This document shows, one piece after another, positions 25,251 through 33,719 of a stretch of 35,599 nt of DNA. The DNA lies in contig CAZTWC010000007.1 in NCBI GenBank assembly GCA_964617105.1, positions 267-35,865 on the forward strand, given 5' to 3'. The stretch is from CAZTWC01 sp964617105 [NCBI: uncultured Myxococcia bacterium] (GTDB lineage: Bacteria > CAZTWC01). Made by a program: the position numbers and the translations under genes. The notes below the pieces were generated by a model. That model had not been told where the DNA came from. It did no database searches and saw only the letters and a program-made list of their open reading frames with translations. The stretch's first letter is position 1, and each line of letters begins with the position of its first letter.

Positions 25251-26612
25251 ATGGCTGACTATATAACCACTTTGATGGCTGATGTGAAGGCCAAAAATCG
25301 AACGCAACCAGAATTTCATCAGGCTGTCCAGGAGGTAACGGAGTCATTAACCATTGTTTTGGATCGGTATCCTGAATATAGACAGGCTAAAATTCTCGAA
25401 CGGATTATCGAACCTGAGCGAGTTATCATGTTTCGAGTTCCCTGGGTGGATGACCAGGGCGAAATTCAGATCAATCGTGGTTTTCGGGTAGAGATGAATA
25501 GTGCCATAGGCCCCTATAAGGGCGGTTTGAGGTTTCACCCTTCGGTTAATCTAGGCATTTTAAAATTTTTAGCATTTGAACAGGTGTTTAAAAATAGTTT
25601 AACCACACTGCCCATAGGTGGAGGACAGGGTGGAAGTGACTTTAACCCACAAGGTAAAAGCGATAATGAGGTTATGCGTTTTTGCCAGAGTTTTATGAAC
25701 GAACTCTTTCGATACATAGGCCCCAATACTGATATTATAACTGGTGACATTGGGGTGGGTGGAAGAGAAATAGGCTACCTTTTTGGGCAATATAAGCGAT
25801 TATGCAATGAATTTGTAGGGGTTATTACCGGCAAAGGGCTCAATTGGGGTGGATTGCTTAAGCGCCCTGAAGCAACCGGATATGGGGCAGTTTATTTTGC
25901 TGCTAACATGCTTGAAACCCGCAATCAAACTTTGGAAGGAAAAACCTGCCTGGTTTCCGGCTGTGGAAACGTAGCCCAGTATACCATTGAAAAGGTGAAT
26001 GAATTGGGGGGGAAATGCGTTACCCTATCTGATTTTTTTGGCTATATTTATGATCCAGAGGGCATAAATTCTGAAAAATTAAAATTTGTCATGGAGTTGA
26101 AGAACTTGCGTCGTGGTCGGCTGGAGGAATACGCCGGTAAATTTCCGGGCGCAACTTTTACGCCGGTGGATCTTGACCTCGATTACAATCCTCTGTGGAA
26201 CCACCAGGCAGACTGCGCCTTCCCAAGCGCAACCGAGAACGAGATCAATTTAAAGGATGCCCAGAACTTGCTTAATAATGGAGTTTATCTGGTGTCGGAA
26301 GGCGCCAATATGCCGACAACTCCCGAAGGTGTGGATCTTTTTGTGGGCGATAAAATATTATATGGCCCGAGCAAGGCTGCAAACGCCGGCGGCGTAGTTG
26401 TATCTGGCATTGAAATGGCCCAGAACTCATCCCGGTTTGGCTGGAACGCTAAAGAGGTGGATGATCGTCTGAAAATTATAATGAAGAGTATTCATGATAC
26501 ATGTGTATCAGCGGCCAATCGTTTTGGTACGTCTGGAAATTATGTGAACGGGGCTAATATTACCGGTTTTTTAAAAGTTGCCGATGCCATGATGGATCAG
26601 GGAGTAGTGTGA
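25251..26612 (+). CDS. gdhA: NADP-type glutamate dehydrogenase
   Basis: 453 aa, reversible amination of 2-oxoglutarate to glutamate, an ammonia-assimilation enzyme. KGGLRFHPSVN contains substrate-binding and catalytic lysines. GGGQGGSDFNPQGKSDNEVMRFCQSFMNEL is the long family signature of the hexameric small-subunit enzyme, and VSGCGNVAQYTIEK is the dinucleotide-binding loop. Length is close to the E. coli enzyme (447). AGGAGG is six bases before the ATG. It is transcribed alone from a strong promoter, opposite to the HD-GYP gene. Confidence 0.97.
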   Translation: MADYITTLMADVKAKNRTQPEFHQAVQEVTESLTIVLDRYPEYRQAKILERIIEPERVIMFRVPWVDDQGEIQINRGFRVEMNSAIGPYKGGLRFHPSVNLGILKFLAFEQVFKNSLTTLPIGGGQGGSDFNPQGKSDNEVMRFCQSFMNELFRYIGPNTDIITGDIGVGGREIGYLFGQYKRLCNEFVGVITGKGLNWGGLLKRPEATGYGAVYFAANMLETRNQTLEGKTCLVSGCGNVAQYTIEKVNELGGKCVTLSDFFGYIYDPEGINSEKLKFVMELKNLRRGRLEEYAGKFPGATFTPVDLDLDYNPLWNHQADCAFPSATENEINLKDAQNLLNNGVYLVSEGANMPTTPEGVDLFVGDKILYGPSKAANAGGVVVSGIEMAQNSSRFGWNAKEVDDRLKIIMKSIHDTCVSAANRFGTSGNYVNGANITGFLKVADAMMDQGVV

Positions 26613-26646
26613 AGAGGGTCCATTTTTCGACAAGGGCGGATTCTTC

Positions 26647-26675
26647 TTGACAAAACATTACAGAGCATATATAGG
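26647..26675 (+). promoter_or_regulatory. Promoter for rplM-rpsI
   Basis: TTGACA (26647-26652) and TATAGG (26670-26675) with a 17-bp spacer. TATATA at 26668-26673 is an alternative -10. It lies in the 112-bp gap after gdhA, about 50 bp upstream of rplM. Confidence 0.65.
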
Positions 26676-26724
26676 TATCTGTTTCTAATTAATTTTCGCT
26701 AACTTTTTTATAAAAGGTGTTCTA

Positions 26725-27153
26725 ATGAGAACCTACAGTGCAAAAACTGATGAAGTGACCCACAAGTGGTTCGTAGTGGATGTGGCAGGAAAAATTTTAG
26801 GCCGTCAGGCAACTGAAATAGCCAGGATATTGCGGGGCAAAAATAAACCTCAGTTTACTCCTCATGCCGATACCGGTGATTTTGTGGTAGTAATAAATGC
26901 CGACAAAGTCCAATTCACCGGGAAAAAATGGGAGAAGAAAAAATATTACCGCCATTCCGGTTACGTTGGGGGTTTAAAAACAGTGGTAGCCTCGGAGATG
27001 CGAGAAAAATATCCGGAAAGAATTATCCGCCATGCAGTGCAGGGTATGTTGCCTAAAAATACTCTGGGGCGGAAATTACTGAAAAAACTAAAGATCTATG
27101 TTGGGTCTGAACATCCTCACCAAGCTCAACAACCAACACTACTAGAGATATAA
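26725..27153 (+). CDS. rplM: 50S ribosomal protein L13
   Basis: 142 aa, standard bacterial length. [26 protein letters not shown] and the later [23 protein letters not shown] are diagnostic of L13, an early-assembling 23S rRNA-binding protein. AAGGTG precedes the ATG. rpsI follows after 42 bp, the conserved bacterial gene pair. Confidence 0.98.
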   Translation: MRTYSAKTDEVTHKWFVVDVAGKILGRQATEIARILRGKNKPQFTPHADTGDFVVVINADKVQFTGKKWEKKKYYRHSGYVGGLKTVVASEMREKYPERIIRHAVQGMLPKNTLGRKLLKKLKIYVGSEHPHQAQQPTLLEI

Positions 27154-27195
27154 TACCCTTACTGGGGCGTGAATTGAAACAGACAGGAGTAATAA

Positions 27196-27588
27196 ATGGA
27201 TAGGACGCCGATTGTAACTGGAAAAAGGAAATCCTCTATTGCCCGGTGCTTTTTAAAAGCAGGAAGCGGTAATATTACCATCAACAAGCGTAGCATCGAT
27301 GATTATTTTGGCCGGGAAACCCTGAAAATGATAATTAGGCAGCCTCTGGAACTGGTTGGTTGCCAGGGACTATGGGATATCTTTTTAAATGTTAAGGGTG
27401 GTGGTCTTTCTGGACAAGCAGGTGCGATTAGACATGCTATCACCAAGGCTCTGTTGGAAGTAGACACTGAAAAATACCGCCCAATATTGAAGAAACAGGG
27501 ATTTATCACCCGGGATTCCAGAGAAGTGGAACGGAAAAAATACGGCCAACCTGGTGCCCGCAAAAGATTCCAATTCTCCAAACGTTAA
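27196..27588 (+). CDS. rpsI: 30S ribosomal protein S9
   Basis: 130 aa. [17 protein letters not shown] at the start and [11 protein letters not shown] at the end are typical of S9, whose basic C-terminal tail reaches the ribosomal P site. [19 protein letters not shown] is the conserved central region. AGGAG precedes the ATG. It is cotranscribed with rplM and followed by a strong hairpin. Confidence 0.98.
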   Translation: MDRTPIVTGKRKSSIARCFLKAGSGNITINKRSIDDYFGRETLKMIIRQPLELVGCQGLWDIFLNVKGGGLSGQAGAIRHAITKALLEVDTEKYRPILKKQGFITRDSREVERKKYGQPGARKRFQFSKR

Positions 27589-27637
27589 TCTTATCTACCG
27601 TCTAAAAATCAATCAGACCAATATCAAACGGATTGGC

Positions 27638-27664
27638 GCACCACTGCACTATTGCAGTTGGTGC
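27638..27664 (+). terminator. Hairpin after rplM-rpsI
   Basis: GCACCA-CTGCA (27638-27648), loop CTAT, then TGCAG-t-TGGTGC (27653-27664): an 11-bp stem with one bulged T, followed by a T-rich tract. It lies 50 bp past rpsI and probably ends that operon. It also sits in the leader of alr. Confidence 0.6.
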
Positions 27665-27711
27665 TCAATCTCTTTGTGTTTATAATTACGGTATCGATTT
27701 GAAACTCTGAT

Positions 27712-28827
27712 ATGCGAATTACTTTTTCAGAAATTGACCTGGAAGCGTTCAAGTACAACGTTAGACTTATCAAGGAGAAGATATCTCCGGCTGTTTTGCT
27801 GGCAACGGTGAAAGCCAACGCTTACGGCCACGGGATAACCGAGATAAGTAAGGCTGCGGTGGAGGCAGGAGCGGAATATCTGGGAGTGGGATTTTTGGAG
27901 GAGGGGATTTCGCTTAGAAAAAAGGGGATTAAAGCCCCGATTTTAGTGCTGGGAGGAGTGCTTTTTTCTCAGATCAGGAGGTTTTTGCGCTATAACCTGG
28001 AGATAACCGTTTCATCATTAGAGTTAGCCTATAGAGTTAATAATACCGCCGGGCGGCATGGATGCCCGGCCAAAATACACTTGAAGTTCGATACTGGTAT
28101 GAACCGGATTGGCATCAACTATCTTAACGCTGCCCCGGTGCTGGAACGGTTGGTAAACTTGAAACACTTACAGGTAAAGGGACTATACTCCCACCTGGCC
28201 ACCGCTGATTGCCCGGATAAAGGATTTGTTGATCAGCAGGTTGCCAGGTTTAAAGAAATAGTCAATTTGGCTAAGGAGATGGGGATCAATCCTGGTTATG
28301 CTCATATCGCCAACAGTGCGGCTGCCTGCGAGATGCCTTCATCCTATTTCGATATGGTGAGGGGAGGGATGTTGCTGTACGGGGTTTATCCCAGTAAATA
28401 TGTAAAAACTCTTTTGCCGGTCAAACCGGTTATGTCATTGAAATCCAGGGTAATTTTTCTGAAAAAGGTAAAGGCTGGCGAGGGGATCAGTTATGGGCAC
28501 AATTATATAATCTGCGAGCCCACCACCATCGCCACTGTGCCCATTGGATATGGTGATGGCTACAACCGTCTGCTGTCTAACCGGGGTGAGGTTTTAATCC
28601 GGGGGCGCCGTTTCCCCATTGTGGGAACTATCTGCATGGATCAACTGATGGTAGATGTGCGGGGGGAGCAGATAAAAATAGGAGACGAGGTGGTGCTTTA
28701 TGGCCGTCAAGGTGATGAAGAGATAACCATCGATCAGGTAGCTGAACAACTGAACACTATCCCCTATGAAATCACCTGCTGGGTGGCCAGCCGGGTGCCC
28801 AGGATCTTTCGCCGCAATTCCGGGTAG
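27712..28827 (+). CDS. alr: Alanine racemase
   Basis: 371 aa, pyridoxal-phosphate enzyme giving D-alanine for peptidoglycan. TVKANAYGHG contains the PLP-binding K34. AEYLGVGFLEEG and KFDTGMNRIGI are barrel motifs. GISYGHNYI in the second domain carries the catalytic tyrosine region, and VGTICMDQLMVDV is conserved. Full length. There is no clear Shine-Dalgarno sequence before the ATG. It converges on lpxB. Confidence 0.95.
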   Translation: MRITFSEIDLEAFKYNVRLIKEKISPAVLLATVKANAYGHGITEISKAAVEAGAEYLGVGFLEEGISLRKKGIKAPILVLGGVLFSQIRRFLRYNLEITVSSLELAYRVNNTAGRHGCPAKIHLKFDTGMNRIGINYLNAAPVLERLVNLKHLQVKGLYSHLATADCPDKGFVDQQVARFKEIVNLAKEMGINPGYAHIANSAAACEMPSSYFDMVRGGMLLYGVYPSKYVKTLLPVKPVMSLKSRVIFLKKVKAGEGISYGHNYIICEPTTIATVPIGYGDGYNRLLSNRGEVLIRGRRFPIVGTICMDQLMVDVRGEQIKIGDEVVLYGRQGDEEITIDQVAEQLNTIPYEITCWVASRVPRIFRRNSG

Positions 28828-28869
28828 TAATCGTTTTGATAGAGGTCGTTTGGTGCGCGGTAGGTATGG

Positions 28870-30042
28870 TCAATGTTCTTTCATCAACTTCTTAATAATT
28901 TGAGCGGCCTTAGTAGCGGCTGGTTGACCGGAATAGAGCATCTGGTTGATGGTGAAGAGTTTGTTGGCGGTTTTTTGGTAGAGTTTCCGGTCTTGGATAA
29001 ATTTTTTCGCCAGAAAGAATATATTGGCAGCAGTAGCCTGGCCTTGGATCAGTTCCGGCACCACTCTTTCCCCTAAAATCAGGTTGGGCATAGCAATATG
29101 GGGGGTCTTTACTAAAAGGCAGGCCAGCCAGTAACTGAGCGGAAACAGCCGGTAAACCACCACCATAGGGATTCCCGCCAGGGCAACTTCCAGGGTGGCG
29201 GTGCCAGAGGCAGCGATTACCAGATAAGAGGCTTGGATTACCTGCCGTGAGTCAACCTCTCCCTGCTCTATTATCTCTATTCCCAGGTTTTTATTTCCAG
29301 TCAGACTGTGATCAAATAGAGCCGGATTTACTCCCCGGGCTTTTAGCAGAGTAAAATTTGTCTCGCCTATTTCATTATTAATTAATTGGCAGGCATTGAC
29401 CATGGGTGGCAAAAGCCGCTTGACTTCATTGTCGCGGCTACCGGGCAAAAGCAAAATTTTTTTAAGTGCTCCATTATCTTTAGTTTTTCTCTCCTGAAGG
29501 TGATCAAGGGCCAGAGGATGTCCCACCCATTCAATTTTTTCCCTATTCACCCCTTTATTCAGGTAAAATTTTTTCTCAAAGGGAAAAAGGGTTATCACCT
29601 TTTGGCAGTATTTGCCCAGGGTCTTGGCCCGGTTGGGACGCCAGGCCCAGATTTGAGGAGATATGTAATATACTAGCCGGGAAAACAGGGCGGCGTATTT
29701 CAACAGTCGAAAATTGAAATCTGGAGCATCCACCAGAATAGTCAAGTGGGGTTTGGAGCAGCGCAGAAAGGTTTTAATTTTATCTAAAAGTTTAAAAATC
29801 GAAAATAGTTTACCCAACACTTCAAAAAAACCGGTAGCGGAAATATGACCGATATCGCCTATCTTACGGCATCCGCATTCTTCCAGGGCATTACCGCCCA
29901 GGGCGGAAAATTGAGCATTGGGGAGGATTTTCTTTATCTCACCCACCAGTTCCGCCGCCCGTTGGTCACCCGAGGTTTCACCGGTGACAATCAGTATATG
30001 GGGATTTTTGTTCAAAATATTATTATCCTGGTTTGCTGACAT
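28870..30042 (-). CDS. lpxB: Lipid-A-disaccharide synthase
   Basis: 390 aa, GT19 glycosyltransferase that joins lipid X and UDP-diacylglucosamine in lipid A synthesis at the inner face of the membrane. ILIVTGETSGDQRAAELV (commonly GEASGD) opens the protein. ISPQIWAWRPNRAKTL, LPFEKKFY with WVGHPL, and LLPGSRDNEV are the standard motifs, and SGTATLEVAL is the nucleotide-sugar-binding segment. It starts 6 bp after the upstream E1-like gene, so it belongs to the same minus-strand run. Confidence 0.96.
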   Translation of the reverse strand: MSANQDNNILNKNPHILIVTGETSGDQRAAELVGEIKKILPNAQFSALGGNALEECGCRKIGDIGHISATGFFEVLGKLFSIFKLLDKIKTFLRCSKPHLTILVDAPDFNFRLLKYAALFSRLVYYISPQIWAWRPNRAKTLGKYCQKVITLFPFEKKFYLNKGVNREKIEWVGHPLALDHLQERKTKDNGALKKILLLPGSRDNEVKRLLPPMVNACQLINNEIGETNFTLLKARGVNPALFDHSLTGNKNLGIEIIEQGEVDSRQVIQASYLVIAASGTATLEVALAGIPMVVVYRLFPLSYWLACLLVKTPHIAMPNLILGERVVPELIQGQATAANIFFLAKKFIQDRKLYQKTANKLFTINQMLYSGQPAATKAAQIIKKLMKEH

Positions 30043-30048
30043 AAAATT

Positions 30049-30867
30049 CTATCTTACCTCCAAGCCATAATTATCCAAATTCAACTCCATCACTTCTGAA
30101 TCTGTCTGGTCCTGCGCTTTTTTAAGGCCGGAAATAATTTTAATTGCCTCCAGCGCAGTCCAGGATGCGGCCAGATTAATGGCGGCTGGTAAAAATAGAT
30201 CTTGTTTAGCCGGAGGTTTTTTATCACCAGTTTTCTTTTTTGGTTGCTGACTGCGCTTTTGAGAGTCAACCATCATTTTCTGGTGATGTGGTTGGGTACA
30301 AAGGTGTATAGATATGTTCTTAGCAGTAAAGCGAGTCAAGATAACCGGTGTTTCCGAAGAGAGGGCCGGGAGAATATCCAGAGTAGACCAAAAATTAGGC
30401 AGATGGGGGAGATATTGATCAGGTCCTGCCAGGATGATGATCAGGTCAATTGGTTCAGGTAACTTTTTGCCAGGACTGATATTGGCAATATCAATTGTGG
30501 TGGTATTGGGGTTTAGTTGCTCCAGATAGTTTTTTATCTGCTTCGAGGTAGTGGCCGCTTTAAGGGCTCCAGGAAATTGTCCGCCAGGTAAATTGTTTGA
30601 TGCAATTTCAGGAGGTTTGACCCCAGAATGGCAGCAGTAGTTTATTTGGCCCAGGCCGGCGGCGGCCAGGTAGTATAATAGGGTTTCACCGCCAGGAGGA
30701 TAATAGACTAAAAGGTGGGCGGATTTTAATTTGGCCTGGCCTTTATGGCCAAACTCCTGCACCGTGATTTGTCGACTGTAGCGCTCCTGTTCATTAGGGT
30801 CTAATTGGCAATGCTCTGATGGTATTTCGGATAAATCCTTTTTAAAGGTGGCCATAATTTTCATCAT
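30049..30867 (-). CDS. Degenerate E1-like (ThiF/MoeB fold) protein with intact RYSRQ arm
   Basis: 272 aa. ERYSRQITVQEFG at 28-40 matches the N-terminal helix of MoeB/ThiF proteins, whose arginine reaches into the partner subunit's ATP site. The Rossmann segment that should read GxGGLGS is PPGGET (57-62), although the following LLYYLAAAGLGQINY is family-like. The SNLNRQ motif, the conserved aspartate, the CxxC zinc pairs and a catalytic cysteine are not present. The C-terminus keeps LAASWTALEAIKIISGL, the usual last helix. It overlaps the active paralogue upstream by 26 bp, so they are coupled. Likely a non-catalytic partner. An unrelated role or gene decay is possible. Confidence 0.75.
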   Translation of the reverse strand: MMKIMATFKKDLSEIPSEHCQLDPNEQERYSRQITVQEFGHKGQAKLKSAHLLVYYPPGGETLLYYLAAAGLGQINYCCHSGVKPPEIASNNLPGGQFPGALKAATTSKQIKNYLEQLNPNTTTIDIANISPGKKLPEPIDLIIILAGPDQYLPHLPNFWSTLDILPALSSETPVILTRFTAKNISIHLCTQPHHQKMMVDSQKRSQQPKKKTGDKKPPAKQDLFLPAAINLAASWTALEAIKIISGLKKAQDQTDSEVMELNLDNYGLEVR

Positions 30868-31639
30868 CCAACTGAGTTATGTTTTTCTGATCTCCACATA
30901 GGGGACATAGGGGGTTTCTTTTTATAGGTATGGTTCTTATTTGATCCTCCAGCCCTTGAAAAATGAGTAGGCGATTGGAGAGCATAGATGCGTGCTCTAC
31001 TCCAGACAGATATTTTATTGCCTCTATAACTTGCAAGGCGCCGAGTATACCGGGCATGGGGCCTAATACTCCAATCTCTGCCGGTTTTAACACCACTCCC
31101 TCCGGCGGGATTTCTGGAAAAATACAGCGATAACAGGCGCTGATTCCCGGAATAATGGTGAGCATTTGTCCGGTGAAAGCCACCACCCCGCAATGGATCA
31201 ATGGGGTATTGCTCAAGAAGGCGGCATCGTTCAGCAAAAATTTTATCTCCAGGCTGTCACAGCAATCTATCACCAGGTGGTATGGGGAAAATAGTTCTAT
31301 GGCGTTTTGAGCATCGAGTTTGTGGGGATATATTTTCAGATCCAGGCCAGGATTGATGACTCCTATCTTTTCTGCTGCCGAGTCAACTTTAAGCCGGTCT
31401 ATATCGCTGGTGTTGTGTAAAATTTGCCGGTTAAGATTGCTGATCTCCACCTGGTCGTAGTCAATTAATCCCAAATGCCCCAGCCCAGATTGGGCCAGGG
31501 CAATACAGACAGTAGAGCCCAAGCCGCCGGCGCCGACTACCAGAATTTTAGCTGCGGTCAGGGAAGTTGGAGTTTTATGATTCTGCATGAAGCCATGGTT
31601 CGAGGCCGGACACTGCCGGACACTGCCGGTTATTTCCAT
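30842..31639 (-). CDS. ThiF/MoeB/HesA-family adenylyltransferase (E1-like)
   Basis: 265 aa. The ATP-binding loop GAGGLGS (36-42), acidic D60/D62, SNLNRQ (67-72), K84 and D128 are the full adenylation set of E1-like enzymes, which activate the C-terminus of ubiquitin-like sulfur carriers. CYRC (169-172) and CPLC (245-248) form the zinc site. Two departures from the family: no RYSRQ helix precedes the Rossmann fold, and P186 sits where MoeB and ThiF have the catalytic cysteine. The first 20 residues are non-conserved and partly coded by a short tandem repeat at 31606-31630. No ThiS/MoaD-like partner is nearby. It is coupled to the degenerate paralogue. Confidence 0.85.
   Translation of the reverse strand: MEITGSVRQCPASNHGFMQNHKTPTSLTAAKILVVGAGGLGSTVCIALAQSGLGHLGLIDYDQVEISNLNRQILHNTSDIDRLKVDSAAEKIGVINPGLDLKIYPHKLDAQNAIELFSPYHLVIDCCDSLEIKFLLNDAAFLSNTPLIHCGVVAFTGQMLTIIPGISACYRCIFPEIPPEGVVLKPAEIGVLGPMPGILGALQVIEAIKYLSGVEHASMLSNRLLIFQGLEDQIRTIPIKRNPLCPLCGDQKNITQLDDENYGHL
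31606..31630. repeat. Short tandem repeat in the 5' end of the E1-like gene
   Basis: The 10-bp unit GCCGGACACT occurs twice in tandem and continues into a partial third. It codes part of the non-conserved N-terminus (residues about 4-12). Confidence 0.6.
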
Positions 31640-31661
31640 AATTTTGTTACAAAGTGAAGAC

Positions 31662-31738
31662 AGTATTTAGTGCCCGTCCGAGAATCCACCTCGTCTCGAG
31701 AATTTGGATTTCGGGCGGCAACTATTTAAAATGGAAAA
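31662..31738. repeat. Intergenic repeat, copy B
   Basis: 77 bp, related to 25054-25129 (17 of the first 20 bases identical, and a shared CGGgCGGCAaCTaTT part and ATGGAAAA end). Imperfect inverted arms GTCCGAgAATCC and GGATTtCGGGC could fold into a hairpin. It starts 22 bp upstream of the E1-like gene and its right end overlaps the last codons of the methyltransferase-like gene. Confidence 0.65.
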
Positions 31739-32310
31739 AACATACCTACTTTATTCTTGTATTCCCGGTAATCCTCAGGATGTTCCCTGGATATCAGATC
31801 CTCTTCCAGTTGGGCTTTGTGGAGTAGCACTGGCAGGTAGATAATAACCACAAAGGTAACGGCCAGGTAGGACATTAGAGCCAGGGCGATTCCGAGTTGT
31901 AAAAAGATATCTCCCACATATATAGGGTGGCGCACCAGGGCAAAAGGCCCCTCCTGCACAACTTTTCCGTCTGATAAGAGTTCTGCACCAGGAGAGTAAT
32001 ATCGATCCAGGGTTTTCATGGCCCAGGCTTCCAGAAAAATACCGAATATCAAAATAGCCAGCCCCATGCCGCGAAGCAGGATTAGCAATTTATCGCTTGA
32101 GGTAAATATTCCTACATTAAAAAAGGCCAGGAAGGTAAAAAATATGGCTACCAGACCGAAAATTCTAGACCAGCGGCTAATCCAGGATATCTCTTTTTTA
32201 ATACCAGGATTAGTTTTTTTTCTTAACTGGTAGTGAATAGACCATAGCCAGGTAAATCCACCTAGCCAAATCATAGCAATTAGCAATTTGTACAACTCTA
32301 AGGAATGCAT
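31726..32310 (-). CDS. Isoprenylcysteine carboxyl methyltransferase-like membrane protein
   Basis: 194 aa, several membrane helices. The C-terminal RHPIYVGD motif after EGPFALV, followed by a hydrophobic helix and EEDLISREHPEDYREYKNKV, is the SAM-binding signature of the ICMT/phospholipid methyltransferase group (PF04191/PF04140 type). In bacteria this fold methylates lipids or small molecules and is rarely assigned a substrate. GAGGT is eight bases before the ATG. The last codons overlap repeat copy B. Function beyond membrane methyltransferase is unknown. Confidence 0.85.
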   Translation of the reverse strand: MHSLELYKLLIAMIWLGGFTWLWSIHYQLRKKTNPGIKKEISWISRWSRIFGLVAIFFTFLAFFNVGIFTSSDKLLILLRGMGLAILIFGIFLEAWAMKTLDRYYSPGAELLSDGKVVQEGPFALVRHPIYVGDIFLQLGIALALMSYLAVTFVVIIYLPVLLHKAQLEEDLISREHPEDYREYKNKVGMFFPF

Positions 32311-32329
32311 TAGTTTTCACCTCGTTTTT

Positions 32330-33592
32330 TTATTTCGGTTCGCAGGCCATAAATCCCTGGCCAGCCTCTTTGCACGCATAGCCAGTAGGGCAAAAGGGGC
32401 TGTTTTGAGCGCACAACCGGGTGCAAAAGGTTTTATTGTTAACATCACTGGTAACACAGAGGGCTGAGCGGCAATTGGTATTATCCTGGCAGGATTCTCC
32501 AAAGCCGCCGCTTCCGCCGCGCAAACATAACTGGAGCAATTTGTTGTTATCATCTGTCGCCAGGGAGCATCCATATCCTTTTGGACAGCCGCCTATCCTA
32601 TCGCAATAGGAGGAGCAAAAACTGGCGCCGCCAGTTTCCGGCAGGCAGATGCCACCTTTGCAGTCATCTGCAGTGGAGCAACTTATACCAAAGGTTTTTT
32701 TACCTTGGGAATCGGGTACGCAGACCGATCTCCCCTGCACCTGGCTACACTGGTGTTTGGTAGGGCAGTCCTGGCTGGTACGGCAGTCTCCAGTGCATAA
32801 TCCATCCAGGCAAAGTCCGCTGTAGCAGCTGGATGCATTATTGCCACAAGCCTGTTCCAGTTGGGTGCAGTACCTATCAGCGCCGCCGGCAGAATTTAAG
32901 GTGGAGCAACTGTATCCCCCAGGGCACTGGCTGCCGCTGTTACACTTTCTGGAGCAAAATCCAGCTGGAATTGCTTTTGATCCCAGACAAATTCCGGTCA
33001 GGCATTTTTCAGGCGTCTTTAGGCTGCATTCTTTTCCTGTGTCGTTGATTACGCAAATATTTTGGCCGCTGTCTCCAAGTGGCAGGCAAATATGATCAGT
33101 AGCGCAGTTCTGGTCCTGGCTGCATTGTTTTGAGCAGAACCGTTTTCCGCTAAAGTTGGTGTTGGCGATACAGAGTTTGCTTTGGCATTCATCGGCCATG
33201 CTGCAGGAATCGGTATATTTTTTAGTGCCCGATAGGGAGGTGGTTCTGCTGTCGCTACCAGTACCGCTATCAGTAGAACTATTTTGATTTTCTGAAGGCG
33301 AGCCGCCATCGGCAGTCTGGGAGCCAGAACCGTCGGTATTGTTGCCTCCTGAATTTGTGGTGCCGCCATCTCCATTTTCTCCGCTTCCCAGGCCATTATT
33401 TGGGGAGCCAACCTGGCAGGTATGCAGTTGGGGATGGCAGTAATAACCAGGCAGACAGTCCCGGTGTGAAAGGCAGGCTCCAAGAGGGCTGTTCCCCGTT
33501 TGGTCATCGCCACAATGGAAAAAGGAAAATATGATAAGAGGAAAAAGTATATAAATGGAAAAAAAAGGTTTGGTTAATTTTTGTTTAGTCAT
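32330..33592 (-). CDS. Secreted or lipid-anchored protein with five eight-cysteine repeats
   Basis: 420 aa from the ATG at 33592, chosen because it gives a standard signal peptide (KQKLTK, then a hydrophobic core). The core ends FFHCGDD. This resembles a lipoprotein site, but His before Cys is unusual. A half repeat (CLSHRDCLPGYYC...C) is followed by a Gly/Ser/Asn/Thr-rich linker (about 64-125 from this start). Five full repeats follow, each with eight cysteines in the order Cx(4-7)Cx(3-4)Cx(3-10)Cx3Cx5-6Cx5Cx(8-13)C. There are 45 cysteines in all. Similar repeats are known in secreted proteins of myxobacteria and relatives. They are presumably disulfide-bonded and extracytoplasmic. Function unknown. 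A start at 33625 is in frame but not favoured. Confidence 0.75.
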   Translation of the reverse strand: MTKQKLTKPFFSIYILFPLIIFSFFHCGDDQTGNSPLGACLSHRDCLPGYYCHPQLHTCQVGSPNNGLGSGENGDGGTTNSGGNNTDGSGSQTADGGSPSENQNSSTDSGTGSDSRTTSLSGTKKYTDSCSMADECQSKLCIANTNFSGKRFCSKQCSQDQNCATDHICLPLGDSGQNICVINDTGKECSLKTPEKCLTGICLGSKAIPAGFCSRKCNSGSQCPGGYSCSTLNSAGGADRYCTQLEQACGNNASSCYSGLCLDGLCTGDCRTSQDCPTKHQCSQVQGRSVCVPDSQGKKTFGISCSTADDCKGGICLPETGGASFCSSYCDRIGGCPKGYGCSLATDDNNKLLQLCLRGGSGGFGESCQDNTNCRSALCVTSDVNNKTFCTRLCAQNSPFCPTGYACKEAGQGFMACEPK

Positions 33593-33719
33593 ATTTACGC
33601 AGGGAGATTCTCGGTAGATAACCATTAAATGCCACTATGTAAGTGTAATTTATACCTCGAGTCTATCGTCGATTTTAAGGGCGAAAAGATTCCCGGGATT
33701 TCAATTCCAAAATGCTACC

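Noticed and set aside
26613-26646. Possible terminator after gdhA
   Set aside because: Only short, interrupted pairing (GAAGA...TTC, TCC...GGA) and no U-run.
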